Assembly: GCA_964609515.1 (NCBI GenBank)
Contig: CAZSTZ010000198.1
Location: forward strand, 1-13,230
Length of the DNA: 13,230 bases
Source of the DNA: CALKCV01 sp964609515
Lineage (GTDB): Bacteria; Cyanobacteriota; Cyanobacteriia; Cyanobacteriales; Microcoleaceae
Direction: 5' to 3'
Shown here: positions 1 to 4,962 of the stretch, one piece after another
Numbering within the stretch: the stretch's first letter is position 1
Layout of the letters: each line of letters starts with the position of its first letter
The notes under the pieces: model-generated
What the model saw: only the letters and a program-made list of their open reading frames with translations
Told to the model about the DNA's origin: nothing
The model's database searches: none
Position numbers and translations under genes: made by a program

Positions 1-131
1 CATTAGATAAGTTTTTTGAATTGTTTGAAGAATTTAGCGATCGCCACTCGGTAGAGCCAAGATTAAATGAAGAAAGTTTGGCATCGGAAGTAAGTGGCGA
101 TCGCTCCCGACAGAGACAACTTTCCGAATAG
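1..131 (+). CDS. C-terminal tail of an unidentified protein (partial, left edge)
   Basis: The frame beginning at base 3 is open from the window edge to a TAG at 129-131 and gives 42 residues, starting LDKFFELFEEF and ending RQRQLSE. The tail is hydrophilic and rich in Ser, Glu and Arg. It contains two HIP1 octamers (37-44 and 97-104), each read as a Ser/Gly-Asp-Arg triplet. There is no start codon in view and no recognisable domain, so the product is unknown. It reads towards the toxin-antitoxin island, but about 260 bases separate it from the next convincing start. A chance open frame of this length is possible in a short edge segment. Confidence 0.35.
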   Translation, partial: LDKFFELFEEFSDRHSVEPRLNEESLASEVSGDRSRQRQLSE

Positions 132-175
132 TTTCCATAATTTATCTTTGGTCTAGCTTGTTAACTGTAGATTAG

Positions 176-328
176 CAGAAGATTGAGAAATTGGCAAGGG
201 GTTTTGCTAAAATTGTTAGTAAAAAAACTCTCCTAGAAACTTTTGCAAACCTCGACGATATTGACCAAGGACTATTACCGTTAGATGACATAGAACTTGA
301 AAATTTATTACTCTTTTTGCAAATATGA
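176..328 (+). other. Possible small gene or gene remnant, 45-50 codons
   Basis: A frame opens after a TAG at 173-175 and runs to a TGA at 326-328. It reads as a plausible amphipathic, leucine-rich peptide (KTLLETFANLDDIDQGLLPL, then DDIELENLLLFLQI). No ATG is present; the only usable start is TTG at 191, without a clear Shine-Dalgarno sequence. The composition is protein-like rather than random, so this may be the decayed end of a former gene or a very small protein. I do not recognise it. The rest of 132-391 shows nothing else I can support except the repeat at 356-380. Confidence 0.2.
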
Positions 329-355
329 GATGCTCCCGATGTTGGGGGATGTGGC

Positions 356-380
356 GTAAAATTATTGTGTAGTTTTGGGA
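356..380 (+). repeat. 25-bp direct repeat, copy 1, upstream of first antitoxin gene
   Basis: Bases 356-380 and 686-710 are identical except at one position (G377 versus A707). The copies are exactly 330 bases apart. Each ends shortly before an antitoxin-like start codon (ATG at 392 and ATG at 723). The core is TAAAATTATTGTGTAG. It may be a shared promoter or operator, or the scar of a local duplication. Confidence 0.75.
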
Positions 381-391
381 AAATTAAAGAA

Positions 392-676
392 ATGGCTTTA
401 ACAATTTATGACCCTCGCTTGGAAAATATTCGGCTTTTGCCCGAGATTCGAGAAAAGGCTATAAAAAAAGCGAAAGAGGGTTATGTAATGGCATTATTAG
501 AAGCCGGAGAAATTAGCAGTGGTAAGGCTGCCGAAATTCTGGGGGTTTCTCGTTTAGAAACAATTGAAATGATGAATAAGTGGGGGATTTCAATTTTTGA
601 TGATTCGCAAGATTTGGAGGGGTTACGTCAAGAAGTGGAACGAGCAGAATTAATTTTAAATCTGCTCAATTCTTAG
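392..676 (+). CDS. UPF0175-like antitoxin
   Basis: The product has 94 residues. After a short N-terminal strand (MALTIYDPRLENIRLLP), residues 41-66 form a helix-turn-helix-like segment, ISSGKAAEILGVSRLETIEM followed by MNKWGI. This SxGKAAElLGvs...WGI pattern is typical of the UPF0175 family of small antitoxins. A charged C-terminal helix (about 72-92) follows. ATG 392 was chosen over an in-frame TTG at 365, because 365 lies inside the 25-bp repeat and the nine added residues do not look like family sequence. UPF0175 proteins are commonly followed by a PIN-like DUF3368 toxin. Here the next gene is instead a second antitoxin-like gene, so this copy looks orphaned or shares the downstream toxin. 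The predicted role is a DNA-binding, toxin-neutralising cytoplasmic protein; this is inferred from the family. Confidence 0.75.
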   Translation: MALTIYDPRLENIRLLPEIREKAIKKAKEGYVMALLEAGEISSGKAAEILGVSRLETIEMMNKWGISIFDDSQDLEGLRQEVERAELILNLLNS

Positions 677-685
677 TGGTTTTAG

Positions 686-710
686 GTAAAATTATTGTGT
701 AGTTTTAGGA
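686..710 (+). repeat. 25-bp direct repeat, copy 2, upstream of second antitoxin gene
   Basis: This is the second copy of the element at 356-380, with one mismatch. It runs straight into the Shine-Dalgarno sequence AGGAGG (707-712) that serves ATG 723. The first copy has TTGGGA in the same place, a poorer ribosome-binding site, so the single mismatch falls in the functional part of the leader. Confidence 0.75.
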
Positions 711-722
711 GGATTTTAAGTT

Positions 723-1040
723 ATGCAAATCACGATTAATTTGCCAGAAAAATTAATGGAAAGAATAGGAGATAAGTGGGGAAATTTAGAACAAAAGATT
801 CTTGAAAAGTTTATTTTAGAAGCTTTCCTAGAGGGGTTGATTAATTTTGATGATTTGAGGGAGACTTTAGGTTTGAAGGATGATGCCGATTTAAAAGCGT
901 TTCTTTCGGCAAATCTTCCCCTTCATAATTCGGGATTATTATATTTGGCTGGAAGTTGTGCGGATATCGATTTTAATATTGACGATTTGGCTATTTCCGA
1001 ACAGTTGAGTGAGAATTTAGTTGGGGTTTCCAATGAGTAA
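723..1040 (+). CDS. Antitoxin of a VapBC-type toxin-antitoxin pair
   Basis: The protein has 105 residues. The N-terminus MQITINLPEKLMERIGDKWG followed by NLEQKILEKFILEAFLEGLI resembles the small UPF0175-like antitoxins that in cyanobacteria start with a strand plus a KWGNL...LLE..alEay motif; it is not a typical ribbon-helix-helix or AbrB protein. Residues 45-60 (DLRETLGLKDDADLKA) may hold the recognition helix. The acidic C-terminal third (SCADIDFNIDDLAISEQLSE) is the part expected to wrap the toxin. A strong Shine-Dalgarno sequence, AGGAGG, lies 10 bases before ATG 723. The stop codon overlaps the toxin start by 8 bases (ATGAGTAA), which implies translational coupling. The operon position makes the antitoxin role likely even though the family call is approximate. 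Confidence 0.75.
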   Translation: MQITINLPEKLMERIGDKWGNLEQKILEKFILEAFLEGLINFDDLRETLGLKDDADLKAFLSANLPLHNSGLLYLAGSCADIDFNIDDLAISEQLSENLVGVSNE

Positions 1041-1452
1041 TAATTCTTTAGTTTATTTGCTAGACTCAAATGTTTGTATCGTGTATCTAAAGAACAGAAA
1101 CTCTAGGGTTAATCGTTATTTTAACGCGATAGAATCAGATAAAATTGCTGTTTGTTCTGTGGTAAAATCGGAGTTGTTTTATGGCTCAATGAAGAGTAAT
1201 AATCCTCAAAAGAGTTTAAATATACAACTATTATTCTTGCGGCAGTTCGTCTCTTTAACTTTTGATGATTCCTGCGCTGAAATTTATGGCAAAGTTAGGG
1301 CTAATTTAGAAAAAAATGGAACGCCTATTAGTTCAAATGATATCCAAATAGCTTCTATTGCTTTGGCAAACAATTTAATATTAGTAACCCATAACGTGCG
1401 AGAATTTAGCCGAATTGAAGGATTAAAAATTGAAGATTGGGAGGGAGAATAA
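1033..1452 (+). CDS. vapC: PIN-domain ribonuclease toxin, VapC family
   Basis: This 139-residue protein is a complete PIN domain. The first metal-binding acid is D11 in YLLDSNVCIVYLK, E47 lies in VVKSELFYGS, and D103 lies in SSNDIQIASIA. The C-terminal LVTHNVREFSRIEGLKIEDW is the hallmark of the VapC branch that includes tRNA(fMet)-cleaving enzymes. The expected action is Mg2+-dependent endonuclease cleavage of RNA, most often initiator tRNA, held in check by the upstream antitoxin; the exact target here is not visible. ATG 1033 is preferred to an in-frame TTG at 1021, because it gives the canonical N-terminus and the usual overlap with the antitoxin stop. Length and motifs are intact, so the toxin is probably active. 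A palindromic repeat begins immediately after the stop codon. Confidence 0.9.
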   Translation: MSNNSLVYLLDSNVCIVYLKNRNSRVNRYFNAIESDKIAVCSVVKSELFYGSMKSNNPQKSLNIQLLFLRQFVSLTFDDSCAEIYGKVRANLEKNGTPISSNDIQIASIALANNLILVTHNVREFSRIEGLKIEDWEGE

Positions 1453-1523
1453 TGGGGGCAAAGCATTCGGAAATCGACATCAATGCTTTCTGTCAAAATT
1501 TCACGCCCGAATGCTTTGCCCCT
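1453..1523. repeat. Palindromic dispersed repeat (MITE-like, about 70 bp)
   Basis: Perfect 16-bp inverted arms, GGGGCAAAGCATTCGG at 1455-1470 and its complement at 1507-1522, flank a 36-base centre. The centre has a small GACA/TGTC pairing around CAATGCTTTC. The element starts on the base after the vapC stop and ends 12 bases before the cpeY stop, so it fills the gap between two convergent genes. It may serve as a bidirectional terminator. Its form matches the small palindromic elements spread through filamentous cyanobacterial genomes, but a copy count cannot be made here. Confidence 0.75.
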
Positions 1524-1534
1524 ATTGATGATTT

Positions 1535-2815
1535 CTATAAAGTCAATAACTTACCTTTAATCAACTCATCTTTATCATCTTTAAGCATCTCCCTTCCCGC
1601 ATCATCTCCCAACATTTCCAACCCCAACAAACAAGCATATTTTAAATCAAAATTTCTGCTATTTAAAGCTTCTTTTAACAGCCCAATAGCACCAGTTATT
1701 CCCAAATTAGCTAAAGCAAGAGCCCCCGCAGTTCTCGACTTGATAAATTGAGGCGAAGTATTATTTAAAGCCTCCACCATTAAATCGTAAGCGGGAGCAT
1801 ACCTCAACCAGCCAAACAACTTAATAACATGATAGTTAGCCCCGTAATCGCTGCGAGCTTCCTTTTCCCAAGTCTTTAAAAGCGCTTCTGGAGCTTCCTC
1901 TGGATACAATTCTAAAATATTTCTACTGGCAAAATAACACCGACCAAAATCAGTATTATAAAGTTGACCCACCAGAAAATCTAAACTCGGTTTTTCGTCG
2001 TATTCAAAAATAACGTCGAGGTCTTCTGGACGGTCTAAAATTACTCTATCTAATAACGGTTCCACCGTAGCAAAACTAATTTTACCAGCCGATAAAGCCG
2101 GAGTTGCCAAAAGTCGAATACCCCGGAGGCGAAAAGCGATGGAAACCGGGCAGCGGGCAATTTGGGGCATCGCATCGTAATATTGGGCGTCGATTAAATC
2201 TTGGATCGCCGATCGCCTCACATTAACAGTAGGATGCTTCAGAAAAGCTACCACCTGACCCATTTGGCTAAAATCTCCAGTCAAACGGGCAATAGCAGCG
2301 ATCGCCGCACTAATAATAGTAGGATTGTCCGTAGAACGGGCATCTTGCCCGTTAATAAAACCCTTAATCCGTTCCAGAGCAGGTCCATAGCCCAACTTGC
2401 CCAAAGTTTGAACGATGATGCGATAACTTTGACCCGGTTTCTCTAATAATCGGGCCATCTCTTCTAAGATTTCTCCATCATCGGTACCAATTTCGCCGAT
2501 GGCCCAAACCGCATTTTCCACGGTATAATTATCCTCGTCGGCCAAACAAGGGCGGATCGCGGGTAAAGCCTCCTTCGGTCGCAAATGCCCCAAACTTTCC
2601 ACGGCCTTGCGTCGAGTGATGCGATCGTAAAGTTCTTGGCCCGGACTTTGGACGGCTTCAATTAAAGCATCGATGGAACGTTGAGTGGGGAAACTCGCCA
2701 GATGGGAAACGGCAACATAGCGATCGGTTGGATCGGCAAGTTGTTCGGCGGGAGTATTGAGGAGGGCGATGGCCTGGTCCTCAGTCAAACCATAAATATT
2801 AAAAAGATTAGGCAT
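1535..2815 (-). CDS. cpeY: Phycoerythrobilin lyase CpeY (HEAT-repeat, E/F type)
   Basis: The protein has 426 residues, close to the usual CpeY length of about 430. It opens with MPNLFNIYGLTEDQAIALLN, the conserved N-terminus of CpeY, and continues as HEAT-type helical pairs (for example AVSHLASFPTQRSIDALIEA at 35-54 and AVWAIGEIGTDDGEILEEM at 102-120) with C-terminal repeats at 355-405. In Fremyella diplosiphon CpeY attaches phycoerythrobilin to Cys82 of alpha-phycoerythrin. The frame stays open to 3001, but the extra 62 residues are translated repeat DNA (SPFPIPHS), so ATG 2815 is chosen; no Shine-Dalgarno sequence precedes it. Residues 155-164 (NGQDARSTDN) are encoded by a palindromic repeat. 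The gene is divergent from the 84-residue gene and separated from cpeZ by two opposite-strand genes. Confidence 0.9.
   Translation of the reverse strand: MPNLFNIYGLTEDQAIALLNTPAEQLADPTDRYVAVSHLASFPTQRSIDALIEAVQSPGQELYDRITRRKAVESLGHLRPKEALPAIRPCLADEDNYTVENAVWAIGEIGTDDGEILEEMARLLEKPGQSYRIIVQTLGKLGYGPALERIKGFINGQDARSTDNPTIISAAIAAIARLTGDFSQMGQVVAFLKHPTVNVRRSAIQDLIDAQYYDAMPQIARCPVSIAFRLRGIRLLATPALSAGKISFATVEPLLDRVILDRPEDLDVIFEYDEKPSLDFLVGQLYNTDFGRCYFASRNILELYPEEAPEALLKTWEKEARSDYGANYHVIKLFGWLRYAPAYDLMVEALNNTSPQFIKSRTAGALALANLGITGAIGLLKEALNSRNFDLKYACLLGLEMLGDDAGREMLKDDKDELIKGKLLTL
2329..2353. repeat. Palindromic repeat embedded in the cpeY coding sequence
   Basis: AACGGGCA (2335-2342) and TGCCCGTT (2346-2353) form an 8-bp hairpin with a 3-base loop. 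Together with the flank, CCGTAGAACGGGCA (2329-2342) matches CCGTAGAACAGGCA (2855-2868) at 13 of 14 bases. Read on the minus strand it encodes NGQDARSTDN in frame, residues 155-164 of CpeY, between two predicted HEAT units. Confidence 0.7.
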
Positions 2816-2820
2816 TTGAG

Positions 2821-2848
2821 AATGGGGAATAGGGAATGGGGAATGGGA
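2821..2848. repeat. STRR heptamer array AATGGGR, four units, beside the cpeY start
   Basis: Units are AATGGGG, AATAGGG, AATGGGG and AATGGGA. The array begins 5 bases from the cpeY start codon and occupies the place of a Shine-Dalgarno sequence. In the sense of cpeY it reads as repeated CCCATT, so it offers no purine-rich ribosome-binding site. The same heptamer occurs at 6670-6704. Confidence 0.85.
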
Positions 2849-2900
2849 AATTCCCCGTAGAACAGGCAAGTTATCTAAGAGTGCCTGTTCTACGGGTTTC
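2847..2900. repeat. Long hairpin repeat in the cpeY/84-residue gene divergent region
   Basis: A perfect 15-bp inverted repeat, CCCGTAGAACAGGCA (2854-2868) and TGCCTGTTCTACGGG (2882-2896), surrounds a 13-base loop. Outside it GAAA (2847-2850) can pair with TTTC (2897-2900) across a 3-base bulge. It lies in the 155-base region between the divergent starts of cpeY (2815) and the 84-residue gene (2971). In transcripts starting upstream it would form a strong stem in the cpeY leader. Confidence 0.85.
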
Positions 2901-2970
2901 TTGTAATTAGTCGCAACAACTGAGACAATAAAACTTGTGCCAATAGCAACCATCTCAGAAAATAACAGAT

Positions 2971-3225
2971 ATGGAAGACAATAGAGAAGAACTAACAGCA
3001 AACGAGACCGAAAAGGCTCCAGTCAGTCCTCAAGAACTGGCAGAAGTAATACAGGAATTCGAGCAATATCGCCAGCGGTTAATCGACGACATGACTGCCG
3101 CCGCCCAAAAAGCAAAGGTTTCTCAATCTAAACTCAAAAAACGACTCGAACCAGAACTAGCACAAATCGATGCTACCCTGGAAAACCTCCGCGCCCAACA
3201 CGCTGCCCTAACCAACAGCAATTAA
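2971..3225 (+). CDS. Small coiled-coil protein upstream of the CpeF-like lyase
   Basis: An 84-residue acidic/basic protein. After a polar N-terminus (MEDNREELTANETEKAPVSP), residues 20-80 look like two long helices with heptad spacing, QELAEVIQEFEQYRQRLIDD then KLKKRLEPELAQIDATLENL, consistent with a coiled-coil hairpin. It has no signal peptide, membrane segment or cysteines. I do not recognise a named family. ATG 2971 is the first start in the frame; a Shine-Dalgarno sequence is not evident. The stop lies 30 bases before the CpeF-like start, and the gap is filled by a heptamer array, so the two are probably one operon. The position suggests a partner or accessory of phycoerythrin maturation, which is inference only. 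Confidence 0.7.
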   Translation: MEDNREELTANETEKAPVSPQELAEVIQEFEQYRQRLIDDMTAAAQKAKVSQSKLKKRLEPELAQIDATLENLRAQHAALTNSN

Positions 3226-3255
3226 CCATTAGCCATTAACAGTTAGCAATTAACA
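3221..3255. repeat. STRR heptamer array RTTARCM, five units, abutting the CpeF-like start
   Basis: Units are ATTAACC, ATTAGCC, ATTAACA, GTTAGCA and ATTAACA, and the last base is directly followed by ATG 3256. The first unit contains the stop codon of the 84-residue gene (TAA 3223-3225). The array therefore forms the whole intergenic spacer of this operon and leaves no Shine-Dalgarno sequence. Confidence 0.9.
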
Positions 3256-4107
3256 ATGTCACCAGAAGAAGTAGATGCCTTCCTAGCAGTAGCAAGAAAG
3301 GAAGTGGCAGAACAAACCTTTGATGCCACAGATAGCGATCGCCTCCAAAAAATGGTCGAATGTATGGGAGATTCCCGGGGCATGGTGCGTTTGGGTTTTG
3401 CCGATACCTTGGGCAAAATTGGCAAACCCGCAGTTCCTTTTTTGGTGGAAGCTATGCTCAACCATACCGATCCAGTAGTCCGCAGAGCTGCTGCCAAAAC
3501 TTTAACCCTTATTGCCGACCCAGAAACGGTTCCCTCTCTAGTCCATGCCCTGTTAAACGATGAGGATACGGTAGTTAAAGGTTCGGCGGTGGGTGCCTTA
3601 GCTCAAATTGGGGAAACCTCGGTGCCGGTTTTATTAAAGATTTTAACTTCCCCAGAGCATCCAGAAAGCACTAAAGGTCATGCGGCCTGGGCCCTGTCTT
3701 TTATTGGAACCAAAGCAAAAGAGTATTTGTATCGGGAGATTAATTCCGAGTCCGAGTCGGTTAGGGCCGCTGTAGTGGGGGCGATCGCCAAAATTGCCCA
3801 AGACGAAGAGGAAGAGAGGGCAATTAAGGTTTTGAACGATGCTTTGGGAGATTCCTCGGCAACGGTACGCTGCTCGGCGGCGTCAGTCTTGGGAACTTTA
3901 GCTTATAAACCGGCAGTGCCCAAATTAATCGAGTTATTGCAGCATCCAGATGCAGACACTCGCAAAGCTGCCGCTCTTTCCTTGATGAAAATTAGAGATG
4001 TGGAGGCTTTAGAACCTTTAGAAGCTGCTTACCAACGAGAAGCAGAAGAGTCAATTAAACCGATAATTAAATTAGCGATAAGCCAGCTTGCAGCCAACAA
4101 AGAATAG
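3256..4107 (+). CDS. cpeF: HEAT-repeat phycobilin lyase, CpeF/MpeV-like
   Basis: The protein has 283 residues and consists almost entirely of HEAT repeats. Examples are PAVPFLVEAMLNHTDPVVRR (58-77), TVPSLVHALLNDEDTVVKG and PAVPKLIELLQHPDADTRKA. This is the E/F-type lyase architecture. In F. diplosiphon, CpeF (formerly MpeV) is the lyase for the doubly linked phycoerythrobilin on beta-phycoerythrin, and its length of about 300 residues fits. The matching acceptor pair, Cys50 and Cys61, is present in CpeB of this window. Other HEAT-repeat relatives such as NblB (shorter) or IaiH cannot be excluded by eye, so the symbol is less sure than the family. The gene converges on cpeZ. No Shine-Dalgarno sequence precedes ATG 3256, only the heptamer array. 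Confidence 0.7.
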   Translation: MSPEEVDAFLAVARKEVAEQTFDATDSDRLQKMVECMGDSRGMVRLGFADTLGKIGKPAVPFLVEAMLNHTDPVVRRAAAKTLTLIADPETVPSLVHALLNDEDTVVKGSAVGALAQIGETSVPVLLKILTSPEHPESTKGHAAWALSFIGTKAKEYLYREINSESESVRAAVVGAIAKIAQDEEEERAIKVLNDALGDSSATVRCSAASVLGTLAYKPAVPKLIELLQHPDADTRKAAALSLMKIRDVEALEPLEAAYQREAEESIKPIIKLAISQLAANKE

Positions 4108-4108
4108 T

Positions 4109-4195
4109 TAGTTCGTAGTAATCGCGGAGCGCGATTTACGCGATTACTACGAACTATCGCTGAAGCGATTACTACTAACTATCGCTAAAGCGATT
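4109..4195. repeat. Palindromic repeat cluster between convergent cpeF-like and cpeZ genes
   Basis: A perfect 18-bp inverted repeat (4109-4126 and 4139-4156; arm TAGTTCGTAGTAATCGCG) has a 12-base loop. It is followed by two small palindromes, ATCGCTGAAGCGAT (4156-4169) and ATCGCTAAAGCGAT, the second ending near 4194. The cluster starts one base after the lyase stop codon and ends about 10 bases before the cpeZ stop. It could end transcription in both directions. No T-run follows the large stem. Confidence 0.8.
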
Positions 4196-4203
4196 GGTGC
4201 GGA

Positions 4204-4815
4204 CTATTGTTTTGTGAGGTTATATTTAACAAAATCCAGGCGGGATAAAGCGCTGGTAGCGGATTCGCGAATATATGTATCTGCCGATTCATCTTCCGCC
4301 AAAGCAGTGAGGACTTCTTGAGAGCGATCGCCCGCAATAGAACTGATAGCATTAATAATAGCCACCATCAAACCCAAATTATCCGTAGCCTTCAAAGTAT
4401 CCACCAAAGCGTCCAAAGCAGGAGAACCTACCACGCCCAGGGCCATTGCCGAAGCAATATGAACCACTGGATTAGAATCGTGCATACCTTTTCTTAATCC
4501 TTCAATTCCTTCGGTGGGGAATGTTTCGTCGGGATAATTAACCGCCACTTGAGCGAGGGCCTTAGCAGCGCTACCTCGGATCGTGACATTATCGCTATTG
4601 AGCAAAGAATCGACCAAAGGAGACACCGTATCGGTGCCGATCGCCCCCAAAGCCTTAACAGCGGCCCGTCGATAAGTAGTATCCTCCTCTGCCAAAACCC
4701 CCATCAAAGTAGGAATAGTAGTATCGTCGCGAGTTTCTGCCAATTCCCAAATAGCACGTTCTCGGAGGTGGGGGTTGGGGTGTTTTAGCTGTTCTAATAA
4801 AGATTCTTGAGACAT
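4204..4815 (-). CDS. cpeZ: Phycoerythrin lyase/chaperone-like protein CpeZ
   Basis: The protein has 203 residues, matching the usual 205 of CpeZ. The N-terminus MSQESLLEQLKHPNPHLRER, the segment VSPLVDSLLNSDNVTIRGSA and the near-terminal DESADTYIRESATSALSRLD are strongly characteristic. It is built of about five HEAT repeats. In F. diplosiphon CpeZ acts as a chaperone-like partner that helps CpeY and stabilises CpeB during bilin attachment; it is soluble and cytoplasmic. It lies 147 bases downstream of cpeA on the same strand, so read-through from cpeA past a hairpin could express it. The start is ATG 4815; directly upstream is a heptamer array instead of a Shine-Dalgarno sequence. In Fremyella cpeY and cpeZ are adjacent, whereas here two opposite-strand genes lie between them. 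Confidence 0.92.
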   Translation of the reverse strand: MSQESLLEQLKHPNPHLRERAIWELAETRDDTTIPTLMGVLAEEDTTYRRAAVKALGAIGTDTVSPLVDSLLNSDNVTIRGSAAKALAQVAVNYPDETFPTEGIEGLRKGMHDSNPVVHIASAMALGVVGSPALDALVDTLKATDNLGLMVAIINAISSIAGDRSQEVLTALAEDESADTYIRESATSALSRLDFVKYNLTKQ

Positions 4816-4843
4816 TTAACAATTAACAATTAGCAATTAACAA
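4816..4843. repeat. STRR heptamer array TTARCAA, four units, abutting the cpeZ start
   Basis: Units read on the plus strand are TTAACAA, TTAACAA, TTAGCAA and TTAACAA, starting at the base next to the cpeZ start codon. It is the same heptamer as at 3221-3255 and lies in the same absolute orientation, so its orientation relative to the adjacent gene is opposite in the two cases. A degenerate fifth unit (TCAAGAA, 4844-4850) may follow. Confidence 0.9.
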
Positions 4844-4849
4844 TCAAGA

Positions 4850-4914
4850 ACTGAGGGGCTCTCTGTTATTAGATTACCAACATTAGGCAAAATAACAACC
4901 GAGAGTCCCTCAGT
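4850..4914 (-). terminator. Imperfect hairpin between cpeA and cpeZ (attenuator or processing stem)
   Basis: In the sense of cpeA, ACTGAGGG-A-CTCTC-G-GTTGTTAT (4914 down to 4892) pairs with ATAACAGAGAGCCCCTCAGT (4869 down to 4850), with one wobble and one or two mismatches. The loop is about 22 bases. It lies 49 bases after the cpeA stop. The following bases (TCTTGATTGTTAATT) are T-rich but not a clean T-run, so partial termination or RNA 3'-end protection is as likely as full termination. Confidence 0.6.
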
Positions 4915-4962
4915 CTTAAAACGGACTAGAGGTCATCAATCTAGGTCAGAATCAAAAATGGA

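Noticed and set aside
1021..1032. TTG start for the VapC toxin
   Set aside because: ATG 1033 gives the canonical N-terminus and the usual ATGAGTAA overlap with the antitoxin.
1033..1523. vapC plus flanking repeat as a complete transposable element
   Set aside because: No transposase gene and no matching inverted copy on the left side of the island were found.
1437..1751. 104-codon plus-strand frame across the palindromic element
   Set aside because: It is mostly antisense to the well supported cpeY 3' end and begins inside vapC; composition is serine/proline-rich shadow sequence.
2816..3001. N-terminal extension of CpeY by 62 residues
   Set aside because: It translates the heptamer array and the hairpin (SPFPIPHS) and would overlap the 84-residue gene start; CpeY proteins begin at the MPNLFNI-type sequence.
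3221..3255. Heptamer arrays as a CRISPR array
   Set aside because: Units are 7 bases in direct tandem with no spacers, and no cas genes are present.
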